Shown: positions 10,443 to 21,552, counted from the stretch's first letter. The stretch: 64,000 nucleotides of DNA from Biscogniauxia marginata (GCA_022695795.1 MU404086.1:337173-401172), one strand, 5' to 3'. Numbers and translations: made by a program. The notes: a model not told the origin generated them from the letters alone.

Positions 10443-12933
10443 TCACCTCAGGCTCAGATCTTCCGTATCGACCGCTAGTCCCGTCGTGTCCAGTCCCGTC
10501 CATTTGTTGATCCAGCCTAGGACCTCCTTGTGCCAGACCAGCGAATTCTCGGGTTTTAATACCCACTATACGTGAATTTAAAAAAACCAATGTCAGCTAC
10601 TTGTCCAGATCCAAGGGGGGGGGGACAAGAAATCATAAATAATGATCATGGGACTTACGTGGTTCTCATCGGGGAACATGAGGAAGCGGCTGGGCACGCC
10701 GCGGGTCTGGAGGGCGTTGAAGGCGGCGAGGCCCTCAGAGATTGGCAGGCGGTAGTCGAGCTCGCTGTGGACGACGAGCTGGGGCGTCTGCCAGTCGGCG
10801 ACGGCGGCGGCCGGGTCCCAGCGCTCGTAGCCCTCGCGGTTCTCCCAGGGCGCGCCGCCCATGTCGTGCACGGTGAAGAAGAGCTCCTCCGTCGACCAGT
10901 CGCTCATGGTGCTGAAGATGCCGTCGTGGCAGACGAGCGCCTTGAATCGCCGGCCGAGCGGGTGGCCCTGGATCCAATCTGTTTTTGATAAAAAAGGAAT
11001 TGGTGGTTAGTGGGTTGGTGTTGATGTTTAGCGTGTGTAGGGGGGTGTATGAGAAGGCAGAGGGAGGGGAATGGAATGAGAAGAAAGAAAGAAGAGCGAG
11101 GAGACGTACTGATCATGTAACCCCCGTACGAGGCGCCCAGGGCAACGGCGTTCTTGGTGTCGATATACGGGAAGTTGTCCTCGATGTGCTCGAAGCAGTT
11201 GACGAGGTCGTTGTACGGGCGCCCGCCCCACTCGCCCGTGATGGCGTCGGTGAACGCCTGGCTGTACCCCGTGCTGCCCGTCGGGTTGGGCATCACGGCG
11301 ACGTACCCTTGCTCGGCGAACACGGCCGGGTTCCACCGCGTGCTCCAGCCGTCGTTCCACGCCCCCTGGGGCCCGCCGTGGATGAGCAGCGCCAGCGGAT
11401 ACGTCTTCTGCGGGTCGAAGCCCGACGGCTTCACCACGAGCGCGTGGCACCGGTAGTCCCCGGCCCCCTTGAACCAGAACTCGTCGACCTGGCTCCGCGA
11501 CAGGCCGAAGGACTTGCCTTCCCTCGAGGGGGAGGATACCAACGTTACTGTCTCGGAGGCCGGGTCGACGATGGAGTAGGACGAGCTGTCGACTAGCGAG
11601 CTGGATGTCAGGAAGAGGCGAGAATCGTCATCTGCCAGGTTAAAGAAGTTGCTTGCCGTGCCGCTTTTTGTCAACGGCCGGGGAAGTTCCTTGGCCTCTA
11701 ATGGCGTCGAAGGGAGTTTGAACAGGAGTTGCCGCCCCTCCTTTTCGGCCGTTACGTAGAGTTCCTTGTCGTCATTGCTCCAGACGATCGATTCTGGCCG
11801 AAGATCCCAGGCACCCTCGCCGTCGTCCGTCTTGTAGAACTCTTGTACATTACTCAGGTCCTCGACGTTGGGTAGAAGCAGCAGCCGCCATTTGTCCGAC
11901 TCGTACTGTCTGTGTCTCATTCGCTTGAACGCCACTTTGGTGCCGTCGTGCGAAAACACCGGGTTTCCCGTGTACCCCTGGAGTTGGCCCGTTTTCACGA
12001 CTTGGGGCAACGGCGGTTTCTCTTCGGTGAAGCTTTCCAGTGGTACGTAGTACAAGTCCGTCTTTGTCCATAACGCCGGATTCAGTTCCGGATCCTTCGA
12101 TAAGAACACCAGCCCCTTTTTGCCAATATCGAAGTCTTCGGCACCGCCGAACGTAGGGACCGGGCATTCGAACTTGGTACCTGCCAGGGCGTTCACCAGA
12201 CCTTTGCCCTGGAACTTGTAGACTCCGTTCTCCTTTTTCAGCGCTCCATAGAACACCGCGCTCTTCTGCTTCGTGACATAAGTGTCCCAGTGTCGTACGA
12301 ACAACTTCGAGTATACTCTTGCGCTAGAAAGTGGCTTCTCGCTCGAAGCATTGTACATTTTCCCCGAGGCAGTCGTGAGTGCGGTACAGGCGAAGGCAAT
12401 GGTTCCATTGCCGATATCTTTTGCCTTTAGGTTGGATATCGAACCCTCAAAGCTGCTAATCTCGTACGGACTACAATACAAATAGAGACATAGTGTCAGC
12501 CAATCGGATGGTCTAGTAACATAGGTAACATGAGTCTGAGAGTATCCCTACTTACGCTGAGCCTGGTTTCGAGGCGTCTGCCACCAGGAGTTTCGATACC
12601 GAGTCGTCAGTCTTGACAAAAACGAATTCATTGTCGGTAATCCAGGTTGGCTCGGTGTAAGATGCGTTATCGTAGAGCAGAGTTGTATGGCCAGTGGAGA
12701 TGTCGAGCGCCCGGATTGAATAGCTCCTAGAGTGTGTCTCGAAGGAATACTGAGACACTACTGATGGTCAACTTCTATCCGATACACAATCCCAAGCTCT
12801 GGGATCTAGTCCAGAGAGGCCATCTAGTACCTGTATACAGAGCAAGCTTGCCAGTGCGGTTGGGAACGCCGGCACTTCGACGTGGGGCCGAGAGGAGAAC
12901 CTCGGGCGTGAACTTGGTGGTTATGATGGTCAT
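10443..12933 (-). CDS. Dipeptidyl-peptidase 5 (prolyl oligopeptidase family S9C)
   Basis: Exons 12933-12831, 12757-12556, 12470-11110, 10978-10659 and 10565-10443 join in frame to 702 aa. An N-terminal seven-bladed beta-propeller region is followed by an alpha/beta hydrolase domain. The catalytic triad is visible: S549 in GASYGGYM, D630 in SELDYRLP and H662 in DENH, the His codon being the last before the final intron. The oxyanion region [15 protein letters not shown] is intact. Fungal DPP5 releases dipeptides from peptide N-termini. The chosen Met ([14 protein letters not shown]) gives a protein without signal peptide. An upstream in-frame Met would add a hydrophobic 28-residue leader (LPFFILVHLQLS), so secretion cannot be excluded. 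The region 10680-11480 is much more G/C-rich than the rest of the gene. Confidence 0.93.
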
Positions 12934-13721
12934 ATTGGACACGGCAGTCGGGGAGGACAGTTGAAGATGTACGAGAATGAAAAATGGCAGGTACCTAGGT
13001 AGGCAACTTGAGACCACACGTACTCAGTAGTACCGAAGCTACGATATATAAGACGCCCCCGAGGTTAGGACAAGACAATCGATAAGGCGGGAGCTCTAGC
13101 TTGAGCCCATCAGAGCACTTACTAACACCCCGCAGTGGAACTCGGCTCCCCTGCATCGGCATCTCCGCATAAAGGTTAGGTAATATCGAATGTATAAGTA
13201 CCTGAACTCCCACACGCACCTAAGCTATCTTGGGCATGGGCACATAGTTACGGCACGGTAGACTTCCATCTCGGAATTCTATCACGACAAGATCAAAATA
13301 GACGAGGCAGGAAACAGAAGAAGAAACAGGAAGAAGAAGCAAGAAAGCCGACGGCATTCAGTAATGAACTGTATCCTCGCGGATTGTATTTTACAATGGT
13401 CTACCTATGAAGAGGAGAAAGGGGTATCTTAAACAGAATACTATGAACCTAGAGTTCCAAAGAGCTTTGCAGCGGCCGGAGACATCTAGTCATGAGTATT
13501 GGGAATTAGGAATTAAAGGTGAAGAAATTGCGAGAAGCTCCCAACCAGAGAGACGTGAGGTAGGAAAAAAAAAATAGGAAAAAAAATAGGAAAATGGGAA
13601 AATAGGAAAATGGGGAAAAGGGGAAAAGGGAAAGGGGGGAAATAGGAAAAATAGGAAAAATAGGAAAATAGGAAAAGGGAAAAGAAAGCAGGGGGAAAAC
13701 ATGAGTCCGAAGACGCGACAC
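12934..13721. other. Intergenic with A/G-rich tract
   Basis: This is the upstream region of DPP5 and the 3' flank of EAF6. At 13561-13700 there is a strand-asymmetric array of GGAAAAATA-like units (A-runs, TAGG and GGGG) without pyrimidines. ORFs read from the complementary strand as Phe/Pro/Ser repeats are artefacts of it. No gene seen. Confidence 0.65.
13561..13700. repeat. Homopurine simple repeat (GGAAAA/TAGGAAAA)
   Basis: About 140 bp of imperfect TAGGAAAA, GGAAAATGGG and GGGAAAAGGG units, ending 22 bp beyond the EAF6 stop codon in its 3' flank. Mirror-symmetric purine tracts can form triplex DNA, but that is an inference here. Confidence 0.8.
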
Positions 13722-14430
13722 TCATTTTCGCGACGCGCCAAAATGAGTGCGCACCTTCTTAACCTCGCGAGAGTCCGTTTCACTATCCTCCGCATCGACA
13801 TCTTTCTTCAGCTTCTTCTTCTTGGGGGCCTTCTTGTCGGTCGCAGAGGTCGGGGTAGGCTGACTGGATCCGCTACCGTCCTTGTCCTTGTTCGCGAAGG
13901 TAGTCGAGAGAGGCGTCGGGGCAGCGGGAGTCGATGTCGAAGAGGGAGCTTCACTGTTCTCGGGCTGCAGAAGAATAGTCCCAGGTCAGTTTAGCTGTCC
14001 ACAGATGTTTCGCGTGCATGCGGGGCGTATACGTACGTTGAGGACGTTGTAGGAAATAGAAGAACGGGAAAAGACACGGTTCTGATCAATCAATCCGGTG
14101 CGTTTGCGTTGCGCGGCAGCACTGGTGCCACCCTTGATATAGCCATCGAAGCCAGTGATGATGTTGCCCAAGGGCGTGTTCTCGAGGTACTCCGTCTCCT
14201 TCTGGAAGATAGACTGCTCATGCATTGCCTGTCGCCGGATCGAGTCAGCATCGGGATTTCGTCGCAAGCTTGCTGCTGCTGGCGATGATGAGGAAAGCCG
14301 AACTTACCAGCTGGCGCTCTATCACTTTCCGACTGTGCAACAGCTCCTTCAGATGCTGTCGTTGACTCTCGTAGTGAGCCAAGCCAGGCTGGTCTGCAGA
14401 AGCAGCAGCTGGCTGGACGTTCTCGGACAT
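13722..14430 (-). CDS. EAF6: NuA4 histone acetyltransferase subunit Eaf6
   Basis: Exons 14430-14308, 14228-14037 and 13964-13722 give 185 aa. The Eaf6 core is clear: an N-terminal coiled coil (LKELLHSRKVIERQL) running into ETEYLENTPLGNIITGFDGYIKG, which matches the yeast/human Eaf6 signature of a helix followed by GNIxxGFDGY. The C-terminal third is Ser/Thr/Pro-rich and then Lys-rich (KKAPKKKKLKKD), and ends KKVRTHFGASRK. Eaf6 is a small accessory subunit of the NuA4 and NuA3/MOZ-type acetyltransferases in the nucleus. The stop lies in the third exon, just past the run of purine repeats on the other side. Confidence 0.9.
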
Positions 14431-14511
14431 TGTGATGGGTGGGCTCAGTACTTAGGAGTGGTAGAAGTGCCGGTAGTGGAAGTGCTCAGAGAATTAGTTG
14501 TCAGGGAAGTC

Positions 14512-15339
14512 CTATGCAAACAACTGCGGGTCGATTAGGCTATAATCGATAAAGCCATTATCGATAACGGCGTTATCAACAAAGCCTGGTTGATTAGCAT
14601 CAGGAGCTTGGGCCTCATCTGCCCCACCCATCGGACCCATCGGACCCATCGGACCCATCGGAGCAGTCGGAGCAGTCGGAGCAGTCGGAAAGAATAAAGG
14701 CCCGGTCGTCTCGTCACGGGTATCTTCCAAAACAGAATAGGGTACAGGGGGGTAGTAGTTTACTTGAGCCAAAGGACTGGCCGGGGCCTGAAGGATTGTC
14801 GGTACCATGAGGGAGACAGGGGCGGGAAGGGGAGCTGCCTGTGCCGGAGGGTAGGGGGCAGGGGCCGGTGCCTGTGCCAGTGCCTGTGCCGGGGCTAGGG
14901 CCGGGGCTAGGGCCGGGGCTAGGGCCGGAGGAAGAAGAGGGGCCTGCGGGAGAACAGGAGCCAAACCACGGTTAGCTCTGATGGGAGCCAAGAGACTCTC
15001 GATCTGGACTCTGTGCTTTTCGATTATGTCCAGGAAATCTTGCCAGTTTTTGCCAGGACCTGCGGGAGGAGGTTTAACTGCATTCTTTATGTGAGAAATC
15101 TTCGATCTAGTAAATCCGCTTTGTCAGTAGTCAATATTCTCGAGGAGGTAGAGTGGCTATGGAACTTACTGCAAGCCATTCAAGCTAATGTGATGCCCAA
15201 GGTCGTCCATATCCCTCTTGATCTGAGGCCAGTTGGTGACTTTCGTGGGGACACCTGCATTCTTGGTTTCACAGCGCACAAGGTAGAGAAGCGCAGCAAG
15301 CGCTTCTTCAGACCAGGCACGAGTACGTGATCCAGACAT
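14512..15339 (-). CDS. Myb/SANT-like low-complexity protein
   Basis: Exons 15339-15170 and 15106-14512 give 254 aa. Residues 1-75 form a compact Trp-containing helical region (TRAWSEEALAALLYLVRCE, TNWPQIKRDMDDLG, LQSKISHIKN), reminiscent of fungal Myb/SANT-like DNA-binding folds. The remainder is low complexity: a PALAPALAPALAPAQALAQ run, TAPTAPTAP, MGPMGPMGPMG, then an Asn/Asp/Ile-rich C-terminus with repeats of VIDNGFIDYSLIDP. Intron 1 splits a Gln codon and has a usable TTGAC branch site. The gene stands 81 bp upstream of EAF6 on the same strand. Function is unknown; a regulatory DNA-binding role is only suggested by the N-terminus. Confidence 0.7.
14632..14685. repeat. 9-bp coding tandem repeat
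   Basis: Three copies of CGGACCCAT followed by three copies of CGGAGCAGT on the plus strand. These encode the MGP and TAP tripeptide runs of the Myb/SANT-like protein. The copies are identical in sequence, so the array is likely to vary in length between strains. Confidence 0.9.
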
Positions 15340-15823
15340 GATGCCAGAACAGCGTTGCAGGGTTTGGGAAGTGGTAGACAGGGTGTAGAGAATGGTATGC
15401 AGACGAGAGTCTGTGGTGAACAGGCAAGAAAGACTGTCGAGAAGACTGTGGTGAACAAGGAAGACACAAGCTGTGTAGCAGCTCAGGCCTGTGGTGGGTG
15501 CAGAAAAGAGTGCAGAGCTTCAATGTGAAGTTCTGGGGGAAAGAAAGAGAATGAGTACGTGTTGGAGTGCGTGTTGGAGTGTGTGTTGGAGTGTGTAGGA
15601 TGTGATGGTTGTGGTTGGGGACAGGCAAGTGTGTAGGTACGGGTTGCTTGTTTTGATTTTTTACTTGCTTGTGGGAGAAGGGAGGAAGAAAAAGAATCAG
15701 CAAGAGGTGTGTGCCCTGCACCTTTTATTATTAAATTTTTTTTTGGAATTGCCGGTCTGTGGGTTGCGGCTGTGTATGGCTTCAAATCCTGAACGCGGCT
15801 TGGTTGCGGCTCGTAACATGACT

Positions 15824-15866
15824 CTATAGTCGGCGAGTACTTATGACTTGTACTCGCCGACTATAG
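15824..15866. repeat. Perfect 17-bp inverted repeat (hairpin)
   Basis: Arms CTATAGTCGGCGAGTAC at 15824-15840 and its exact reverse complement at 15850-15866, separated by a 9-base loop. There is no T-tract after it and no gene end close by, so a transcription terminator is unlikely. It may be a transposon end or footprint, or a cruciform-forming site. Confidence 0.85.
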
Positions 15867-16383
15867 GTGCTCTGTAGCTTCCCGCAGAAGACTGCAGAGA
15901 ATGGGGGCCTGTGTCCTTCGATAGATACCTCTTGGGTTTACACCTACCTTTGGTAAGTTGCGGCTAGGTGTTTATATGTCTCCGAGTGTCTGGACTATAG
16001 GAGATCAGTTACTATGCGTGATCAGAGATATAAGTCTCCTGGTATTGACTTGTTACCACTACTGCCCTATATCCTGAGGATCGTTTTTCGGAGTAGATTT
16101 GCTTGCCACAGCTTCTACCTCACATGTATAAGATCCGAGCCTGTTCTCTAAGGCACCGGAATGGTGTGCTACACGTGAATTTCAAGACGACTAGCCATAC
16201 TTGGTTCTCCAGCACATAAGACATGAATATGTGTAATACATAACATGTCCAAATGAAGGAATCATATACTGCACAGTATCTCAACCTGACACTCTTATCT
16301 TGGGAATCCATTTTGTTGTGTCAGGATTAGTTGGCAAAGGTTCTTGAACATTGGCTCTTGCGCACACTTAAAACAAGTTCCTA

Positions 16384-16507
16384 AAGACTCCGGGAGACTC
16401 CGGAAGACTCCGGGAGGAGCTCGGGAATTGTCCGAGATCGCCTCCGAAAACCCGCCCGGTCGATGTTGAATATTGGGTCCTAACCTCCGGAGTCTTCCGG
16501 AGTCTTA
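16384..16507. repeat. Imperfect inverted repeat of AGACTCCGG units
   Basis: The left side (16384-16417) has three tandem AAGACTCCGGGAG-like units. The right side (16484-16507) is CCTCCGGAGTCTTCCGGAGT plus CTTA, the reverse complement of the left except for one gap and two changes near its end. About 66 bp lie between. This looks like the termini of a very short MITE-like element, but no target-site duplication was confirmed. Confidence 0.6.
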
Positions 16508-17266
16508 GCGCGACTAGGAAATCACCACATTTAGAGACTCGCAACTACCATAATAGCATTTTTTTTTCTCTTAATTGTGTGTGCAACTTAATGTAGGTAG
16601 ACAAATACCAATACATGATTTAATATCTCTCATTATCTCTAGGACCAGTTAATATAAGATATTCATTCCATGTGTTATCCACAAGATCTAGCCCTACATA
16701 TCCTTCCTATTGATAACAAAATTCACATTCCGTGGTTTCAGGTTCACATGTTATACTAAATGGCTGGGGTATTCGCTCAGATTAATCCTAGCCTCTAGTT
16801 TGAAGGAGCAAACTACCATGCTTGGTTTTCTCCTCCTATTTAGTCCCACATCACTGTACATGTAGTCCATTATTATCTAGGCTAGGCGGCCTTTTAATGG
16901 AATAGAATTCTCATTTAGGAGAGTTTATTAAAGACCAACATATGGAAGTGTGACTTGTGGTCTTTGATCATCATACTTTCAAGCATTAGTAGGATTACTT
17001 CTGTTTGTCATGAACAGATATACATAATGGGTATAGCAAAACACATATTTTGACTAAGGAGGTTGGACACACTTTAAAAGCTCAAAATCCATTGGCTATG
17101 TTGTCTATTTTCTGCTTACATATCCGGTGACTGCTCAACTCTCCAAGCCAAAGCCAAAGGGGGTGCTTTGCGTGATTGATCTCATTAAATAGAGAGCCTA
17201 ACTGGGAATCTGCTAGGCATTTTGTCTATGGGGGACACTGAATCTGCAACTTGAGCTAGATTAGCA

Positions 17267-18982
17267 TCACCTGTCGACATGGTCACTACTAGAGGTTCTT
17301 CTCATCTTCTTGATCTGTTCCTTCAGAAGCTTCTCTCGCAGCTCATTGGCCTGTTGTTGGGGAGTCTTGGTCTGATGATGAAGACGAGGGGTCAGCTCTC
17401 AATCCGAGCACACGATGAGATACGAAATCCCTACGAAGTAGCACGAACCTCATCGGCCGTCGAGGCCACGTGGTGTCTTGGGGATCGGTGTCTGTCTTCA
17501 TCTTCCGAAACATCAGCTGGTCTGTTGCGGGGTCTAGGGGAGTCAGAGTGTCTCCGTTTTTTCGAAGATGTCTTTCTGTCAGGAGATTCGCTATCTCCTC
17601 TGTCTCCTCCTGAATTTCTTCGGCCAGATCGCCTATGGTTTTCATGTGACCTGGATGAGCTCGGACTTCGAGTTGGGGAACGGTTTAGTCTTCCCCGGCG
17701 GCTGGGCGAGGGACTACGGCTGATAAGTTCACGGACGGGCCGTTTCTTAGGGCTTCGAGTAGGCGAGCGAGAGTAGGATGACGACCGAGAGCGGCTTAGT
17801 CGGCGGCTGTCTTTACGAGAGGGTGACCTCGAGCGACTGAGCGAGTCCGAGTATCTGCGTCTTTTCGGGGCTGGGGACCGTGATTTGCTATGTTCCGATC
17901 CCGAAAGACTGTCTGGGGAAGAAGAGTTCCTACGACGATTTCGATAGGTCCCATAGTCTCTTCCATGCCCAGTTGATCTGTCTCGCTTGCCCGAGTTTCT
18001 GTGACGGGGTGGCGACCGGTGTCGGGCAGAACGGTAACGACTCGAACTATTTGATCGAGGGCTGGCATTACTAGGAGAGCGGGAACGCGACAAGGAATCT
18101 CGCGATTTAGGAGATGCGGAGCGGGTCCCTGAGCGGCCACGCCTGAATTCCTGCCGGCTTCCACGACGACCCTGAGGCAAGTAACGGTCTCGGTTTCCGT
18201 GATATGAATCTCGATCTCGCCTTGGCGATGCGGCTCGACCACCACCACGCCCAGAGCCTCTGCCGCGATCTTCGAAAGCCCTATCACCACCACGTCGCCC
18301 ACCGCGCCAGCTGTCGCCGCGACCGCCACGGAACCCTCGATCTCGTCGTTCACGTTCTCGAACCTCTGCCAATTCGCGATCACGACGCTCTTGGTTCTCT
18401 CGCCTGATCCGAGTATCCTCTGCAGCTTTATCCGCATCGATCTAGTAACCATCAGCAACGACAGCATATCGTGGCAAGGAAGAAACAGATGCAACGTACC
18501 TTCTCTTGAATAAGCTCGAGTTTCTTGGCTTCAAGAAGCTCCTTCGGGACGCCCTGTGGACTGCCTTGGGCACTCAGACAAAGCTTCCAAAGCTCTTTGC
18601 AGAAAGGCGCAGTGTCTTTGTCGAGAAAGCCGGTAAGCTGGATTTGCATAGCCTTGATGTCGGGCTGTAATGTCGGGTGTTAGCCAGGCTATACCAATGC
18701 GATGATATTGTGAACATGTGCGCCTACAAACCGGGTGCCTTCAATGAGGTTGAAGCAGAGCTCGATCACGACGTCGTCTTCGGAGCCGAGGATTTCGGAA
18801 ATCTTGCTTGCGATCCATCTGTGGATAGCCGAGTCAGCTCTTGAGCCTCAGGCAAACGTCGGGTACGAGGGCACGTACTTTTTCATTACCTGCAGGTTGA
18901 CCTTTTGCATGTCAACCTTCTGGTTGAATTCCGGTGGGAACTTGGTTGTCCTCAAGAGCTTCGCGTCCACACTGGTAGCCAT
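17267..18982 (-). CDS. PWI-domain, RS-rich splicing factor (SRRM1/SRm160-like)
   Basis: Exons 18982-18879, 18818-18728, 18664-18500, 18441-17449 and 17371-17267 give 485 aa. The N-terminal PWI domain (about residues 25-105: VMKKWIASKISEILGSEDDVVIE, FNLIEGTRFPDIKAMQIQLTGFL) is complete and crosses three introns at typical phases. An RGG-like Arg/Gly/Asp section follows, then a long RS/SP-rich domain (SRSRSPS, RSPTRSP, SRSPSPSRRGR) and a conserved C-terminal helix NELREKLLKEQIKKMRR. Proteins of this type bind nucleic acid through PWI and bridge splicing complexes in the nucleus. The last intron uses a weak GTTCGT donor. It is the only site that keeps the conserved C-terminal frame. Confidence 0.9.
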
Positions 18983-19765
18983 GGTGGTCTATTAATGTTG
19001 GCGCAGGCGAGCCGAAATCGTTCCTATTGAGACGCGGTGAGAAAATAGGGCACACCGGGAAAGGGGAAAGGAAAAAAAAGAAGTGACGTCTGACGGACGT
19101 GTGTAATTTTGGAGGTCGGGGATTTAGGCAAATCAAGCTGGCTTTGCCAGCTGGCAAGGCTCCCTATCAGCTGCAGAGAGCAATCCCGACCTCGGGCGCT
19201 AATATTAGTCTAAAAAGTCCATGTATAGGTTGTGGGGGTGGTCAATGCATCCAGGGTTTAAATGCAAATTTTCAGTAGCTAGTTGACATTCGCTCTCCAT
19301 CAGAATTACAACCCACGTTCGTTTCTTTTTGGTTTGCTTCATCCACTACATCAAGGTAGGTATTTCAAAAATAATGTTATTAGAATAATGTTATATATAC
19401 TTCTATGCGTGCCGATCAACCAAACCTGCGCCGCCACGAATGCGACAGGATTAAGGCTAAAAGTAATTAGGTTAGGTTAGGTGATCGCACAAGTGCTTCG
19501 AATCTCTAGATCCTCGCGACGCTTCAAGGAAATAAACTACGGATTACAAACGTTTGAATTTCGGCCTCGTCAACTCTAAGAGGATATCCCAGGCTACCTA
19601 CTAGACCCGGCGTTATCATCTTAGCAAATTAACATATAAAGTTGCAAGCACTACGACACGCAGTTAGCATCTCGCTAGTTGGTTCCGAAGTCCTTTTCGA
19701 GAGAGGATTATTAGTAACAATAGAAGCGAATAAGTTATTAAATGCTGCTGCTAATTCTACAATCA
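18983..19765. other. Intergenic, no gene seen
   Basis: This holds the upstream region of the PWI/RS gene and the 3' flank of the small secreted protein gene. It becomes A/T-rich after 19200. Short repeats GGTTAGGTTAGG occur near 19472-19481. No ORF with support. Confidence 0.6.
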
Positions 19766-20152
19766 TTATATAACACTGTCGGGCTCTATGATACCTTTGG
19801 CCACGTAGCATGAATGTAAGCATATATCAAACTCTTCCTGGTCGTAGGCGGTAAATCCACCTGGAGTCTTTGCCGCATTTGGATCCTTGTCCTGCTTTCG
19901 GAAACATCCGTCGGAGCATTGTAGGTTGTCCTCTTCCTCGCTCGAGCTGAGATCATCTGCTATATCTTCTCCATCTTTTCCATTTCCTCCCAGGATACAT
20001 TTTGGGACGCATTTGACGAAACCCTTGAAGTTGTTGTTGTTCCAGCACGTTCCAGTGCATCCACGCTCCTGAATATCGACTTCTGGCCACGGCGATGCTA
20101 GAGCTGTACGTGCAGATAGACTTAGGAGGAAAAGAGCGACGGTAGACTTCAT
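19766..20152 (-). CDS. Small secreted cysteine-rich protein with four CX3C pairs
   Basis: A single exon encodes 128 aa with a signal peptide (MKSTVALFLLSLSARTALA, likely cleaved after Ala19). The mature chain has exactly eight cysteines in four CX3C pairs: C32/C36, C48/C52, C79/C83 and C111/C115, with spacers of 11, 26 and 27 residues. Between the second and third pairs is a very acidic stretch (DGEDIADDLSSSEEED). Paired CX3C on two helices makes a helical hairpin in other families, such as small Tim proteins, but the signal peptide points to secretion. I do not recognise a named family. Small size, signal peptide and even cysteine number fit a secreted effector-like protein. It sits at the edge of a RIP-mutated region. 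A TATA-like CATAAAAGG lies about 145 bp upstream of the start. Confidence 0.75.
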   Translation of the reverse strand: MKSTVALFLLSLSARTALASPWPEVDIQERGCTGTCWNNNNFKGFVKCVPKCILGGNGKDGEDIADDLSSSEEEDNLQCSDGCFRKQDKDPNAAKTPGGFTAYDQEEFDICLHSCYVAKGIIEPDSVI

Positions 20153-21319
20153 AGTGGAAAGGAAAAGTCAAAGGAATAATATGGATGATTTTTGTTTTGT
20201 TTAATTTGATATGGATTGGAAATTGCAGAAAGGGGTTCTGTCACGAGGGATGAAGTCGCACTCTCGCCTACATGGGTTCCCGACAGAACACTCTGCCCTT
20301 TTATGTGTATGGTAGTGCTGGACGCTGACTGACATGGTAAAAGCAAAGGGATGATGGCTGACTTGGTAAGTTGTGGCCGAGTAACGAAATAATGATAGAC
20401 TACCCTCTTAAACCCAAGGCATCGCACAAATTTCTCTTCCGCACTGCGTCATAAGTCATACAAGCTGCGAATAAAACGTCAAACACTCTTGAAAGGGAAA
20501 GGAGTCGAGTGGTGGAATTGGGAGTTTAAGATCCGCCGTGTCAGCATTTTAAACATAGGTAAATCGATCCCACGTGAGGCTAAAGATAGAAACTGCCACA
20601 GTAAGCCGTAGGTCGTTAACATAATGGTCACGATATCATCGGAGAGTTACCTACCTCACACTATTAGTGTCACACGGAGACCCCACGCCAAGACTGTTAT
20701 CAAGATAAGTGGGGCATATGATTACATACAAATGGAACCAACACGCAGACAGATTGTAAATGCCTCAGGCATCAGACGTGTATATATAACGAGCAAGGCC
20801 CCGGAGGGGTCTTGATTAAAACTTAGACTCTTAAGTCCCTTGAGACCAAAGAGAATTATTGGTTGAATTCGATATATGTTCTAAGCTCATACGCCCTTGT
20901 CACAATTAGTCAACTTGAAATGTTGTTGTAGTCCAGAGGCAGGACATGTTAGAAAATACGCTAGTTTATAAGGCTCATACACCCTTCATGTTACAAGTTC
21001 GTCGAGACCCATAGGATGTAATGATTGGCTGATTAAGTGGACTGTCAGATGGCAAACCTCAGTGGATCGGATTTGATTCATAGGATTATTACATATTTTG
21101 TCTTGATTGGATGACCGACCGCTAGGTAGCTTATTTTGAGTTGGAAAGGACCTCACCTCAGAACCCTGCTGCGCCCCCGTTGTACGTTTCACCAATGGAT
21201 AATTGAATAACTCGACCTAGAGCTTTATGTAATCTCTCGAACAATCTATTCAACTAGGCCATCAAGTCGATTAAGGACGATGACAGTTAGGAGTTCTAAG
21301 CCGGGCGACCTTTCATAGA
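20153..21319. other. Intergenic, no gene seen
   Basis: This is the upstream region of the secreted protein gene, then unique sequence of intermediate base composition. Two partly similar words, GCTCATACGCCCTTGTCAC near 20885 and GCTCATACACCCTTCATG near 20973, are the only repeats noticed. No coding region was found. Confidence 0.55.
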
Positions 21320-21432
21320 ACTTATATGAAATATTATATTTATATTAATTATAATAACATATATCTCGCCCCTAGACGGCGAGTATTTATTATAAACCTA
21401 TTAAACGCATTATTATAATAATAATAAAAGAT

Positions 21433-21552
21433 TATTAAAATTAATTAATAATTATTATTATTTAAATCGTTTTATTTAGCTTTATACTTTAAAAACTAAA
21501 TACTTTTTTTATATTAAGTATTTAGTTTTTTAATAGATTATTTATATTATTT
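21433..21552 (+). repeat. Left arm of a diverged inverted repeat inside the AT block
   Basis: This 120-bp segment aligns without gaps to the reverse complement of 23701-23820, differing at roughly one position in eight. Several differences are C versus T or G versus A (for example ACTAAATAC versus ATTAAATAC), which fits RIP acting on two copies. Together the arms span 2.39 kb. Confidence 0.75.

Larger units (their letters stand above)
15340..17266. other. Intergenic with two inverted-repeat structures
   Basis: 1.9 kb without a convincing ORF. It begins with the upstream region of the Myb/SANT-like gene (GTGTTGGAGT repeats near 15560-15595) and contains the hairpin at 15824-15866 and the imperfect inverted repeat at 16384-16507. 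From about 16560 to 17260 the DNA is A/T-rich unique sequence of unknown origin, possibly a decayed element, without recognisable protein traces. Confidence 0.55.

Noticed and set aside
13490..13801. Phe/Pro/Ser-rich ORFs on the minus strand
   Set aside because: Translation of the homopurine simple repeat, not a gene.
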